Under the pieces are notes generated by a model, which ran no database searches, was not told the DNA's origin, and worked only from the letters and a program-made list of their open reading frames with translations. From RGIG3513 sp045658985 (GTDB lineage Bacteria; Bacillota; Clostridia; Oscillospirales; Butyricicoccaceae), in the NCBI GenBank assembly GCA_045658985.1, contig JAZOWC010000066.1, positions 52,108-116,107 on the forward strand: 64,000 nucleotides of DNA. The letters run 5' to 3'. The translations under genes and the position numbers were made by a program. Numbering within the stretch: position 1 is the first letter of the stretch; each line of letters opens with the position of its first letter. Of this stretch, positions 17,001 to 25,831 are shown piece after piece.

Positions 17001-17219
17001 TCAGAAGAATATCTCGCAGTCGCTCTCGGCTTTTTTGCAGTTTTTGAGCACCTGCGCCATAACAGTCTTCTCATCAACCCCTTCACAGAACTCCACGGTC
17101 ATACGCAGGGTCATAAAGCTGACCGATGCGCTCTTGACGCCCTCGGTTTTTGCGGCGGCCTGCTCCATCTTGTTGGCGCAGTTGGGGCAGTCGACTTCGA
17201 TCTTGTAGCTTTTTTTCAT
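17001..17219 (-). CDS. Heavy-metal-associated (HMA) domain protein
   Basis: A 72-residue ferredoxin-fold metal chaperone with the MKKSYKIEVDCPNCANKM start; the CPNC pair is the metal ligand. It corresponds to the N-terminal domain usually fused to P1B ATPases and is encoded 8 bases before the ATPase, so it probably hands metal to it or senses load. Additional Cys residues near the C-terminus (CKKAESDC) are unusual and could add ligands. Transcription likely starts in the operator region just upstream. Confidence 0.9.
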   Translation of the reverse strand: MKKSYKIEVDCPNCANKMEQAAAKTEGVKSASVSFMTLRMTVEFCEGVDEKTVMAQVLKNCKKAESDCEIFF

Positions 17220-17245
17220 ATTTTTATCCCTCTTTCTTTTGACTC

Positions 17246-17271
17246 AACGATTAAACATCTGTTTAATCGTT
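17246..17271. promoter_or_regulatory. 26-bp perfect palindrome, predicted ArsR/SmtB-type operator
   Basis: The arms AACGATTAAACA and TGTTTAATCGTT are separated by TC with no mismatch. The 12-2-12 layout matches known ArsR/SmtB operators. It lies between the divergent HMA/ATPase and ArsR-type genes, so it probably controls both. Confidence 0.85.
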
Positions 17272-17368
17272 CTGTGAGGATGATACCACACAGTGAGCGT
17301 ATTTGTCAATAGACAGCGGCTCGATTTTGTGATAGAATGGTATCACCCTATGATAAGAAGGTTTTTTT

Positions 17369-17743
17369 ATGTCTCACATTCATCTGCCCCACGACCACGG
17401 CGCGGACAGCTCGTCTGTGGCTCAGAATATGCCCGACCCCTGCGATTTTGCCGGTCTTGCATCGGCTTTCAAGCATCTGTCCGACAGCAGCCGACTGCGG
17501 ATTTTTTGGCTGCTCTGTCATTGTGAGGAGTGCGTCATCAATATTTCGGCGCTGGTGTGTATGAGCAGTCCCGCGGTGTCACACCATCTGCGTCTGCTCA
17601 AGGATGCAGGCTACATCACATCCCGCAGAGCAGGCAAAGAAGTCTACTACACCGCCGCCGAGACCAGGACCGCTCACCTGCTTCACGATATGATCAAGCA
17701 GCTTTTTGAGCTTGAATGCCCGCAGAGCTGTCATTTTGAATAA
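17369..17743 (+). CDS. ArsR/SmtB family metal-sensing repressor
   Basis: A 124-residue winged-helix repressor. The recognition helix lies in VCMSSPAVSHHLRLLKDAG (about 68-86) and the wing in RRAGKEVYYT. Candidate metal ligands are the His-rich N-terminus (HIHLPHDHG), the CHCEEC segment in the position of the ArsR/CadC alpha-3 site, the C-terminal helix with His residues (TAHLLHDMIKQ), and CPQSCH at the end. The mix of alpha-3 Cys and alpha-5 His makes the metal ambiguous (Zn/Cd/Pb). It is divergent from the efflux operon across the palindromic operator, and a terminator follows. Confidence 0.9.
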   Translation: MSHIHLPHDHGADSSSVAQNMPDPCDFAGLASAFKHLSDSSRLRIFWLLCHCEECVINISALVCMSSPAVSHHLRLLKDAGYITSRRAGKEVYYTAAETRTAHLLHDMIKQLFELECPQSCHFE

Positions 17744-17750
17744 GCGCGCA

Positions 17751-17778
17751 AAAACGGAGCTACAGCTCCGTTTTTTTG
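17751..17778. terminator. Terminator of the arsR-type gene
   Basis: AAAACGGAGC and GCTCCGTTTT with a TACA loop and T7. It overlaps the last codons of the convergent AGCS gene. Confidence 0.85.
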
Positions 17779-19121
17779 TTTTCCCAGTCGAGCACCATGG
17801 ATGCAAACCGGTTGCTCAGCGCAAGAAGCACGATCAGATTGATGACCGTGGGGATTATGGCCGAAAAATCGGCGATCAGCCATATTTTGTCTGCGGCATA
17901 ACCCGAGCGGAGGGCAAACAGAGTAAGCAGTACGCCCATCAGCGGCATCAGGATATTGAACAGCGGCAATATACGGCGGGTTTTTGCTTGGCCGAGGGCG
18001 TGGTGCATCAGGGTCAGGTAATATGCATACCACCCCACGGCGCTGCTCAGCCCGAACAGAAACACCGACACCGCCGCCACCATCCGTGCAGGCGAGCCGA
18101 GGTGCATCTCCAGCGCTTTGAGGGTGAGCTCGGCGCCCATGAGGCCGCTTTGGTGCATACCCGTACACACCACAAGCAGGCCCGTGGCCATACATACGAT
18201 GCAGGTATCGGCAAACACCTCGAACGCGCCCAGCATCCCCTGCGCTGCGGGATGACTGCATTGGGCGGTGGCGTGTACCATAGGCGAGGTACCCCAGCCT
18301 GCCTCGTTGGAGTAGAGAGCGCGGGCAAAGCCGGTACGCAGGCTCACCGACATGCAGCTGCCCGCCACACCGCCCACCGCAGGACGGAGGGAAAATGCGT
18401 TGCGGACGATGAGCCTGAGGGACGGAATAATATTGTCGCGGCACATAAACAGCACCACCCCGATGCATCCCACATAAAACAGACACATAAAAGGCACGAG
18501 ATACTCAGACAGCCTGCCCAAAGCTTTGAGCCCGCCCGAGATCATGATATAGGTAACCACCCCCAAAATCACCGACGGGATCATAAATGGGATACGAAAT
18601 GTCGTGCCGATAGCCTCCGAAACGGCATAATTCTGCACGTTGATAAAAAAACTGACGAATATCCCGCCGCCGAACAAAAGGGCGAGAATGTGCGCTCCCC
18701 GACCGCCCTTTCCCAAAAGCTGTCTGATATAGTATGTAGGCCCGCCCCACAGCCTGCCCGAAGGGTCACGGCGGCGGCAGGCGCAGGCAAGGGTGACCTC
18801 GGCCATTTTGATGATCATACCCAAAAATGCGGACACAAGCATCCAAAACAGCGCACCCGGGCCGCCCGTGACGATGGCTGTGCTGACGCCCGAGATGTTG
18901 GCGACGCCGACGCTTCCGCCGATAGCCATACTCATAGCCTGAAAGGGTGTCATCTGCCCCTCTCCGCCCTGTCTGCGGACGAATGGGGTGCGGAGAATAT
19001 TCGGCAAGGCGCGCAGCTGAAAGAATCTGCTGCGGCAGCTCAGCACCACCCCCGTACCAACGATCAGCATAAGCATAGGCCCGCCGTAGAACCAGTATGT
19101 AAACCTCTCAAGCACCTGCAT
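17760..19121 (-). CDS. AGCS family sodium:alanine symporter
   Basis: A 453-residue membrane protein of the alanine or glycine:cation symporter family. Recognisable stretches are the GTGVVLSCRSRFFQLRALPN start, GGSVGVANISGVSTAI, GPGALFWMLVSAFLGMIIKM, WGGPTYYI and YSNEAGWGTSPMVHATA. Length is typical. Na+-driven uptake of Ala/Gly is the family function. It has a GAGGTGATAT site before the ATG. Downstream it meets the convergent arsR-type gene, sharing its terminator. A gene-free repeat region lies upstream. Confidence 0.92.
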   Translation of the reverse strand: MQVLERFTYWFYGGPMLMLIVGTGVVLSCRSRFFQLRALPNILRTPFVRRQGGEGQMTPFQAMSMAIGGSVGVANISGVSTAIVTGGPGALFWMLVSAFLGMIIKMAEVTLACACRRRDPSGRLWGGPTYYIRQLLGKGGRGAHILALLFGGGIFVSFFINVQNYAVSEAIGTTFRIPFMIPSVILGVVTYIMISGGLKALGRLSEYLVPFMCLFYVGCIGVVLFMCRDNIIPSLRLIVRNAFSLRPAVGGVAGSCMSVSLRTGFARALYSNEAGWGTSPMVHATAQCSHPAAQGMLGAFEVFADTCIVCMATGLLVVCTGMHQSGLMGAELTLKALEMHLGSPARMVAAVSVFLFGLSSAVGWYAYYLTLMHHALGQAKTRRILPLFNILMPLMGVLLTLFALRSGYAADKIWLIADFSAIIPTVINLIVLLALSNRFASMVLDWENKKTEL

Positions 19122-19201
19122 AATATCACCTCAGGGTAATATATGAAGATAAAAAGTGAATTATAAGCATCCAAAACGCAAAAGGCTCCCCGTCTCCCCG
19201 T

Positions 19202-19253
19202 AAGCCTTCCCCTATGCAGGGGAAGGGGGACCGCTTGCGGTGGATGAGGTGGT
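19202..19253. repeat. 52-base intergenic repeat, copy A
   Basis: It contains the CTTCCCCTATGCAGGGGAAG palindrome followed by a conserved GGGGACCGCTTGCGGTGGAT tail. It is identical to the copy at 19390-19441. Confidence 0.85.
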
Positions 19254-19389
19254 TGCCTGCGTTTTGCACTCCTCTCGATCTGCGGCATAAATGTAGGGCA
19301 GGGTAGCGAAGCGGCGACGCACCTCCACTTGCCTCTCCCTATGGGAGAGGTGGCACGCGAAACGTGACGGAGAGGGTATCTCCCCTCGC

Positions 19390-19441
19390 AAGCCTTCCCC
19401 TATGCAGGGGAAGGGGGACCGCTTGCGGTGGATGAGGTGGT
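19390..19441. repeat. 52-base intergenic repeat, copy B
   Basis: A direct repeat of 19202-19253 with no mismatch over 52 bases. Confidence 0.85.
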
Positions 19442-20283
19442 AGCCCGCGTCTCTCACAAAAAAAGGCTCCCTCTGGGAGGGAGCTGTCAAAAATCTGTGA
19501 TTTTTGACTGAGGGAGAGAACACACACATCTCTCCCGCAAAGAATGCGGCGTGGCGTTTTCATCCATCCCCGGGTGGTTGCGACCCCGGATCCTGTTGCA
19601 ACTAGGGCTCTGTCATCGTTCGCACCGCTCACTCGCCAGTCGCCAAGTTGCGGCCACTCGCTCAGGTCGCTGCATCCGCCACCGGCGGCGCTCCCATCGC
19701 TCCCCGCGCGTGACTTTTGGTGGCAAAAGTCACCAAAACCAGTGGGGGACATGGTTCGTCTGAAAGGCTCAAGGTCCCCCACACCCCCTATACGCTTGCT
19801 CCACCCAAAGAATGGCGGCAGAGTTATTCTTGCGATGGATCACGCGATCTGCGGATCGCGTGTAGCTAATTCCGCAGATTGATATTGCTCAATAAATCCT
19901 CTGCGCGGCAAGCTTTGTTACTAACCTGAGCAAGTGCCGCAGATCTATAGTTTGTCTTTTCGCCCACACTTCGCTCATCCTTGCGGCAGAACGGAGTTTC
20001 AGCAAGCTTTCTGCCGCAGATCAAACCTGCACTAACTTGCCGCAAGACTTCCGCTCGTTGTAAAACCTCAAAGACACCGGTTAACCGCCGCGCGAGGATT
20101 TATACTAAAGGGACGAAAGTTCTTGCCTCTCCCTATGGGAGAGCCAAGTACGAGGGGACGAGGGTTTATCCCCTCAGTTTTTGCTTTACGCAAAAACAGC
20201 TCCCCTTGCAACAAGAGGAGCCTTTGTGAGGTGACGAGGGAGGCTTTGCGGGGAAATCCATGGATTTCGTGGGATATGCAAGT

Positions 20284-20327
20284 AACGCACCCATTGGCAG
20301 TACTATGTGTACGGCAATGGGTGCGTT
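20284..20327. terminator. Terminator of the lipid kinase operon
   Basis: AACGCACCCATTG and CAATGGGTGCGTT form a 13-bp stem 7 bases after the lipid kinase stop codon. Confidence 0.75.
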
Positions 20328-20334
20328 TCTAATA

Positions 20335-21249
20335 TTATATTTTCTTGCGTTTGATGGGATGCTCGGGTGCAAATATATTGACCGCGTGCATAATATTGGT
20401 GCATTCAACTTCGGTATGCTCGCCGCCGTACTCACCGTCCAGCGTCCAGGGCAAGGGTTCGGAGGTGGTGATGCGCAGTTTTTTGGCACGCGCCCAGAAC
20501 ACACCGTCGGAGCCTGCAAGCTCCCCTGCCAGATAGGAGTTGATGAGGGAGGTGGCGTCGATGAGTTTTTCCGGTTTTTTGAGCAGGATTATTTCGGCCA
20601 TGCCGTCGTCTATCTGCGCCTCTATCTGCTCACCGATGGCAAAGCCTGCCGAGTAGGTGCCGTTGGAGACCATACCTATCATAACTTCGCCCTCAAACAC
20701 ATTGTCATCGTATTCCACTCTGACGTGATAGGAGCGCAGTTTGGGCACGCGCTTGGCAACCTCCCAGAAGTATGCCATAAGACCGAAATTATTCTTGGCC
20801 TCACGGGAGGTGGCGAATGACACGTCAACAAAGCTGCCGAATGCGGCGATATAGTCAAAATACCTGTCGTTGAAGGCGTTGACGTCCATGGGGCGGCTGT
20901 GTCCGTCGGCAATGACACGGGCACACTCCATCATCTTTTTGGGCATGCCGAGGGTGCTGGTGATATCGTTCATGGTGCCTGCGGGGATATACCCCAGCGT
21001 CGGGCGGGGCTCGGGAAGCTTCATGATGCCGTTTATGACCTCGTTGAGGGTGCCGTCACCGCCTACGCAGACCACGGCATCGTAGTCTTTGGCCTCGCGC
21101 TCTATGACGCCGGGAAGTTCATCCTGACGGGTGAGGTATACGGTAACTCTGTATCCTGCATCCTGGAAAAGGTCAAGCACATCACTCAGCGCGGGGACTA
21201 TCTTGCCCGTGCCGGCCTTTGTATTGACTGCCAGAAGCATTTTTTTCAA
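20335..21249 (-). CDS. Diacylglycerol kinase family lipid kinase (YegS/DgkB-like)
   Basis: A protein of about 304 residues. The nucleotide-binding part has NTKAGTGK at the start, then VVCVGGDGTLNEVINGI (the GGDG ATP loop) and IPAGTMNDI; the C-terminal beta domain has the TLDGEYGG stretch near the substrate pocket. Such kinases phosphorylate diacylglycerol or related lipids and recycle them in Gram-positive membranes. GAGGTG lies 6 bases before a TTG at 21249, taken as start; a GTG at 21258 and an ATG at 21240 are alternatives. It follows the polysaccharide deacetylase gene by 30 bases in one operon. Confidence 0.88.
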   Translation of the reverse strand: MKKMLLAVNTKAGTGKIVPALSDVLDLFQDAGYRVTVYLTRQDELPGVIEREAKDYDAVVCVGGDGTLNEVINGIMKLPEPRPTLGYIPAGTMNDITSTLGMPKKMMECARVIADGHSRPMDVNAFNDRYFDYIAAFGSFVDVSFATSREAKNNFGLMAYFWEVAKRVPKLRSYHVRVEYDDNVFEGEVMIGMVSNGTYSAGFAIGEQIEAQIDDGMAEIILLKKPEKLIDATSLINSYLAGELAGSDGVFWARAKKLRITTSEPLPWTLDGEYGGEHTEVECTNIMHAVNIFAPEHPIKRKKI

Positions 21250-21279
21250 GGGGAACACCTCTTTTGGTTATGTTAAGGA

Positions 21280-22692
21280 TCAATCCATGGGAGGACGGGC
21301 TCTGTCAAGTATCAGAGCGGGGTCAAAGAAGTGCTTCTTGATGCGCTCGGGATACTCGATCATGGTCAGGCCGTCAAAGTTGAGACGCTCCTGGATCATA
21401 TTGTCGCCGTGGAAGGTGGTATTCATGCTTGCGGTGACGGGGCAGTAGATATAGAATCCGCACTCCTCAATGATATAGCGGTAGCGCTCGTCATCCTGCT
21501 TGAAGGATACACCGAAGGGCGAAATAAATATGTGGCTCTCACCGACGTAGGGCATGATCTCGTTGAGCCAGCGGCCTGTATCGTATTTGAGCTTTTCCAT
21601 ATCAATGGTCTTGTTGTTCCAGTACTGATTGTGGGTATAGCTGTGGTTGGCTATCTGCCAGCCGTTGGCGCGCAGGGTGTCTGCAATGAGCTTGACCTTG
21701 TCCAGCATCTGCTGCTGCTCTGCCTCGGTGTACCAGTCAAGGTCGGTGATACGGTAGCCGAATGCGCCTGCGTAGCCGGTCAGCGCGGCGATACCCCTGG
21801 CGCCGCGGTAGGAGAACTCGGGATGCTCCTCGCAGAATGCGTCCAGAATGGGTACTGCGTCGCCGTCATAGGTGACCTCATAGTCCTTGATGTCCACGAT
21901 ATGGCCGTTGCGTTTGACGGGTGTGCCGCCCACGTGGGTGACTATTTTGCCGTTCTCGTCCACGTCAAGACGCTGGGCAAAGCCGTCTGTCAGCATATAA
22001 TCGTAGTAGTTCATATCGTCAAAGGACATAATGAGAGGCTTCTTGCCCTCGGGGAGGTAGATGTCCTTCTTCTTGACCTTGCCGGTTGCCTCGTCGAACT
22101 CGCACATCCATGTGATATCGTAGAGGACAAAATCGTTCTCAAGCAGCAGGGGCAGCATCTTGACAAACTCCTCGCGGGTGGTCATCCACTCGTTGTAGCC
22201 GGATGCGGGGTGACCCTTGTCATCAAATGCCAGATCGGTGTCGATAATCAGGCTGTGGAAGAAGATATGGTATGCCTGACCGGTATACTTGACCAGACCT
22301 GCTTTGAGAGCCTGAGCCTCGCCGAGCTTTTCCTGTGCCTCGGCGCTCTGCAGACCTGTGAGCAGGGCGATAGCCTCGTCATAGAAATATCCGCGGATAA
22401 GTCTGTCCGCCTCGGCAATCTTGTCCGCATCGGCAGAGGGGGTCTCCGGCTCGGGAGGTGTGGGGGTATCGCCGGGGCCGGGGGTGTCGCCCTGCTGGGG
22501 AGGTGTGGGGGTGTCGGGATCCTGCACACCGATATCGGGGGTATCGGGCTCATCAGGCTCGTCGGGCAGAGTGCTGTCAAAGATCTTGACAACGGCAAAC
22601 ACCAGCACGGCCAGTGCTATCAGCACAGCCGCAAGCAATATCCACAGCTTGCGGTTGGAGTGTTTCTTCTTGGGGGAAAGATACTTGGACAT
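21280..22692 (-). CDS. Membrane-anchored polysaccharide deacetylase family protein
   Basis: A 470-residue protein. An N-terminal membrane helix at about 15-37 is followed by an Asp/Pro/Glu/Thr-rich linker (about 44-88), a short helical segment (88-130) and a NodB-type catalytic domain. The metal and catalytic motifs are visible: SFDD (general base and metal Asp) and NHSYTH (HxxxH). The family removes acetyl groups from peptidoglycan, chitin-type or other glycans outside the cell. Here the target is probably envelope glycan, but this is unproven. A promoter is at 22749-22776. Co-transcription with a lipid kinase suggests envelope maintenance. Confidence 0.87.
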   Translation of the reverse strand: MSKYLSPKKKHSNRKLWILLAAVLIALAVLVFAVVKIFDSTLPDEPDEPDTPDIGVQDPDTPTPPQQGDTPGPGDTPTPPEPETPSADADKIAEADRLIRGYFYDEAIALLTGLQSAEAQEKLGEAQALKAGLVKYTGQAYHIFFHSLIIDTDLAFDDKGHPASGYNEWMTTREEFVKMLPLLLENDFVLYDITWMCEFDEATGKVKKKDIYLPEGKKPLIMSFDDMNYYDYMLTDGFAQRLDVDENGKIVTHVGGTPVKRNGHIVDIKDYEVTYDGDAVPILDAFCEEHPEFSYRGARGIAALTGYAGAFGYRITDLDWYTEAEQQQMLDKVKLIADTLRANGWQIANHSYTHNQYWNNKTIDMEKLKYDTGRWLNEIMPYVGESHIFISPFGVSFKQDDERYRYIIEECGFYIYCPVTASMNTTFHGDNMIQERLNFDGLTMIEYPERIKKHFFDPALILDRARPPMD

Positions 22693-22748
22693 AGGCTTTT
22701 CTCCTTTGTTATGCTTTACACCTGTCAGGTGGTAATTTCTTACTTTTA

Positions 22749-22776
22749 ATTATACCGCACATTTTGAAAAAAGCAA
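22749..22776 (-). promoter_or_regulatory. Promoter for the deacetylase/lipid kinase operon
   Basis: On the minus strand TTGCTT and TATAAT have a 16-base spacer. Confidence 0.6.
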
Positions 22777-22880
22777 TTACAGAAAAGTAACAATTTTGTG
22801 TAATTCTACCGCATATATGTCTATGACAGGATCATACACCCCATATTGTGCGAAAAAAGAGGTTTTAGGTCAACAAACGA

Positions 22881-22909
22881 TAGACTTTTATACCTCTGTG
22901 TGGTACAAT
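22881..22909 (+). promoter_or_regulatory. Promoter for wecB-plsC
   Basis: TAGACT and TACAAT with a 17-base spacer, about 33 bases before the wecB start. Confidence 0.6.
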
Positions 22910-22941
22910 ATTGTAAATATTTTTGTGAGTGAGGCGCTGTG

Positions 22942-24054
22942 ATGAAAAAAGTTATGGTGGTTTTTGGCACGAGACCCGAAGCGATAAAAATGTGCCCGTT
23001 GGTTAACGAGCTAAAAAGCCGCAAAAACCTGCAGACCGTGGTCTGCGTCACAGGTCAGCACAGAAGTATGCTTGATCAGGTGCTGTCGGCATTTTCGGTA
23101 GTGCCCGACTATGACCTGAGCATCATGAAGGACAAACAGACTCTGTTTGATATAACCTGCGCCATACTGCAGAAGATCAAACCCGTGCTTGAGAGCGAGA
23201 AACCCGACGTCTGTCTGGTACACGGCGACACCACCACTACCTTTGCCGCCGCGCTGGCATGCTTCTATCTGCAGATCCCCGTGGGCCACGTGGAGGCAGG
23301 TCTGCGCACCCACAACATCTACTCCCCCTACCCCGAGGAGTTCAACCGTCAGTCGGTGAGCATCCTCTCCGCCCTCAATTTTGCCCCCACACAGATGGCA
23401 AAAGACAATCTTCTGCGAGAGGGCAGGTGTGAGAGCAGTATATTCGTCACCGGCAACACGGCAATAGACGCTCTCAAGACCACCGTACGGCAGGAATACA
23501 CCCACGAGCAGCTTGAGTGGGCGCGCGACAGCCGCCTGATACTCATCACCGCACACCGCAGAGAGAATCTGGGCGCTCCCATGCACGCTATGTTCCGCGC
23601 CATCCGCAGGATCATCGACGAGCATCCCGACGTAAAAGCCATCTACCCCATCCATCTCAATCCCGCCGTCCGCGAGGCGGCAGCACAAGAGCTGGGTGGC
23701 TGTGACCGCATACGTATGATCGAGCCGCTGGACGTGCTGGATTTCCATAACTTCCTCTCCCGCAGCTATCTTGTGCTCACCGACAGCGGCGGAATACAGG
23801 AGGAGGCCCCCTCGCTGGGCAAGCCCGTACTTGTTATGCGCGACACCACCGAGCGTCCCGAAGGTATCAAGGCAGGCACACTCAAGCTGGTAGGCACCGA
23901 GGAGGAGACTATATACGCAAGCTTCAAGCAGCTGCTCTGCGACGAAAATGAATATTCCCGTATGAGTCAGGCTTCCAACCCCTACGGTGACGGCTACGCC
24001 TGCCGCAGGATCGCGGATATCATTGAGGGCAAGCGCGAGGATATCGAGCTGTAA
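22942..24054 (+). CDS. wecB: UDP-N-acetylglucosamine 2-epimerase (non-hydrolysing)
   Basis: A 370-residue enzyme interconverting UDP-GlcNAc and UDP-ManNAc for teichoic acid or capsule synthesis. It shows the family start MVVFGTRPEAIKM, then VHGDTTTTFAAALACFY, GHVEAGLRT, the YPEEFNR segment, ITAHRREN, and the UDP site LTDSGGIQEEAPSLGKPVLVMR. Length matches WecB/MnaA. The ATG at 22942 is preferred to the GTG just before it. A PlsC-type gene follows 36 bases later; no other cell-wall polymer genes are in the window. Confidence 0.94.
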   Translation: MKKVMVVFGTRPEAIKMCPLVNELKSRKNLQTVVCVTGQHRSMLDQVLSAFSVVPDYDLSIMKDKQTLFDITCAILQKIKPVLESEKPDVCLVHGDTTTTFAAALACFYLQIPVGHVEAGLRTHNIYSPYPEEFNRQSVSILSALNFAPTQMAKDNLLREGRCESSIFVTGNTAIDALKTTVRQEYTHEQLEWARDSRLILITAHRRENLGAPMHAMFRAIRRIIDEHPDVKAIYPIHLNPAVREAAAQELGGCDRIRMIEPLDVLDFHNFLSRSYLVLTDSGGIQEEAPSLGKPVLVMRDTTERPEGIKAGTLKLVGTEEETIYASFKQLLCDENEYSRMSQASNPYGDGYACRRIADIIEGKREDIEL

Positions 24055-24090
24055 TCGCTTGCCGATCCCGCCGAGAAAGGCTGAGCAAAA

Positions 24091-24804
24091 ATGAACCGAA
24101 TCGTCAAACTGATACTCCGCAATATATTCAAAGTACCCGGCATATACGTCCGTCTGTGCCGCTATGCCAAAAATCCCGACAAATATCCCGAAATAGAGCG
24201 CTGGGATTATGTCGGCTCTATGGTCAGGTTGATTTTGCCCACGGGCAATATCGATCTGCAGGTATCGGGTATAGAAAATATACCCTCGCAGGGCGGTTTT
24301 ATGCTCTACGGCAACCATCAGGGCATGTTTGACGTGGTGGCGTTGTTCGCAAGCTGCCCCACGCCTTTGGGTGTCGTATACAAGCAGGAGCTGAGGAACA
24401 TCCCCTTTCTTGAACAGGTACTGCGATTTACCAAATCATTTGCCCTCGACCGCTCAAACCCACGTCAGGGCATTGCCGTTATGCAGCAGGTACAGCAGGA
24501 ACTCACGCAGGGCCGCAGCTACGTTATATTCCCCGAAGGTACACGGAGCAAAAGCAGCAACACTATGGGCGAGTGGCATTCGGGCAGCTTCAAGTGCGCT
24601 GCCAAAGCTGCCTGCCCTATAGTGCCGGTGGCTTTTGTTGACTGCTACAAGGTACTGGATCAAAAGGGCAGCAAGCCCGTCAGCGCTCAGGTGCACTATC
24701 TTGAGCCTATTGAGTATGACGAGTATAAGACTCTCAAAACAAATGAGATCGCCGAGCTGGTCAAAGCCAGAGTTCAGCAGGCTCTCGACCAATACTCCGA
24801 ATAA
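24091..24804 (+). CDS. plsC: 1-acyl-sn-glycerol-3-phosphate acyltransferase
   Basis: A 237-residue membrane-associated acyltransferase making phosphatidate from lysophosphatidate. The catalytic NHxxxxD motif is NHQGMFD at 75-81 (His76, Asp81), with the FPEGTR motif at 147-152 and a hydrophobic N-terminus. It uses acyl-ACP or acyl-CoA; which one cannot be told. GAAAGG lies upstream of the ATG. It is in one transcript with wecB and ends at the terminator 24825-24862. Confidence 0.9.
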   Translation: MNRIVKLILRNIFKVPGIYVRLCRYAKNPDKYPEIERWDYVGSMVRLILPTGNIDLQVSGIENIPSQGGFMLYGNHQGMFDVVALFASCPTPLGVVYKQELRNIPFLEQVLRFTKSFALDRSNPRQGIAVMQQVQQELTQGRSYVIFPEGTRSKSSNTMGEWHSGSFKCAAKAACPIVPVAFVDCYKVLDQKGSKPVSAQVHYLEPIEYDEYKTLKTNEIAELVKARVQQALDQYSE

Positions 24805-24824
24805 AACGCCCGAATAAAACAGCA

Positions 24825-24862
24825 CACCCTCTCTGCAGACGGCAGAGAGGGTGCATTTTTTT
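24825..24862. terminator. Bidirectional terminator
   Basis: CACCCTCTCTGC and GCAGAGAGGGTG form a 12-bp stem followed by CATTTTTTT, between convergent operons. Confidence 0.9.
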
Positions 24863-24876
24863 GTATTTGTATCAGA

Positions 24877-25830
24877 TTACCACAGGGGGTAGAGGGGTTT
24901 GCCGCCGCGGAGCACATTGATGATGGACTGAGCACAGATGATGCCGCCGTTGTAGTTGGTCTCGTAGGTCAGAGCCGAGCAATGGGGCGACAGCACGGTG
25001 TTGGGAAGAGCAAACAGAGGATTATCGGCGGTGACAGGCTCTTTTTCAAAGACGTCCAGAGCGGCACCCGACAGCTTGCCCGACTGCAGGGCGACCAGCA
25101 ATGCCGCCTCGTCGACCAGTGCGCCGCGGGAGGTATTGATGAGGTATGCGCCGTCTTTCATCTTTGCGATGGTGTCGGCGTTGATAAGATGCTTGGTTTC
25201 TTCGGTGGCGGGCAGGTGCAGAGATACGATATCGGCGCTCTCAAGCAGCTTGTCCAGCGTGACGGGGGTGACCTTGCGCTCCAAGGCGGCCTGCTCGTTC
25301 ATAAAGGGGTCGTATGCCAGCACGGTCACGCCAAAGCCCGAAAGCAGCTCGCAGAGGCGTTTGCCTATTCTGCCGAAGCCGACCACACCCACCGTCTTGC
25401 CCGTCAGCTCGCGCATCTCGAATCGGCTCCATGCGCCCGATCTTGCGGCGGCGTCATAGCGGGGCAGATTCTTGAGCAGAGCCAGGATATGTGTCAGGGC
25501 AAACTCGGCAACGGCGTTGTAGTTGGCTATAACACCAACCTCGAGACCCATTTCTTTCATTGCTGCGAGGTCAAAATTGTCGGTGCCCACGCCGAAGCGG
25601 GTAACAACCTTGAGGTTATCGCAGCCGAGGAGCATATCGCGGTCGTATTTTTCGGTGCCTGCGATGATTCCGTAGGCATCCTTGATGAGGTCTTTTTGCT
25701 CCTCAAATGTGAGTATTCTGCCCGTGTCATTGCTGACTATCTCAAAGCCTGCCTGAGTCAGAGCGTCGCGTGCTTCTTTGCATATCAGAGTGGCGTGATG
25801 GCGGGTCATAAGTGCAACTTTTTTGGCCAT
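24877..25830 (-). CDS. D-isomer-specific 2-hydroxyacid dehydrogenase
   Basis: A 317-residue NAD(P)-dependent enzyme related to phosphoglycerate dehydrogenase and hydroxypyruvate reductase. The Rossmann motif VGVVGFGRIGKR lies near 140-150, with catalytic Arg in NTSRGALVDE, Glu in FEKEPV and His in LSPHCSA. It lacks the C-terminal ACT domain of many serine-pathway enzymes, so a role in serine synthesis is not assured. GGAGG precedes the ATG at 25830; the frame also contains an upstream TTG. It is the last gene of a four-gene operon and starts one base before the P-loop gene's stop. Confidence 0.88.
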   Translation of the reverse strand: MAKKVALMTRHHATLICKEARDALTQAGFEIVSNDTGRILTFEEQKDLIKDAYGIIAGTEKYDRDMLLGCDNLKVVTRFGVGTDNFDLAAMKEMGLEVGVIANYNAVAEFALTHILALLKNLPRYDAAARSGAWSRFEMRELTGKTVGVVGFGRIGKRLCELLSGFGVTVLAYDPFMNEQAALERKVTPVTLDKLLESADIVSLHLPATEETKHLINADTIAKMKDGAYLINTSRGALVDEAALLVALQSGKLSGAALDVFEKEPVTADNPLFALPNTVLSPHCSALTYETNYNGGIICAQSIINVLRGGKPLYPLW

Positions 25831-25831
25831 T

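Larger units (their letters stand above)
19122..20283. other. Gene-free region of dispersed-type repeats
   Basis: No convincing gene was found in about 1.16 kb. It holds two identical 52-base elements, TGCCTCTCCCTATGGGAGAG-type blocks at 19330 and 20123, a CTCCCTCTGGGAGGGAG block followed by a GTCAAAAATC/GATTTTTGAC hairpin (19486-19508), a CACGCGATC/GATCGCGTG hairpin (19838-19859), and several TGCCGCAGA-like repeats between 19860 and 20060. Open frames across it have no ribosome sites and low-complexity products. It looks like a landing site for non-coding repeats or a decayed region. Confidence 0.7.

Noticed and set aside
19339..19882. Overlapping open frames in the repeat region
   Set aside because: No ribosome sites, products are repeats translated in several frames, and the underlying DNA is made of palindromic repeats.
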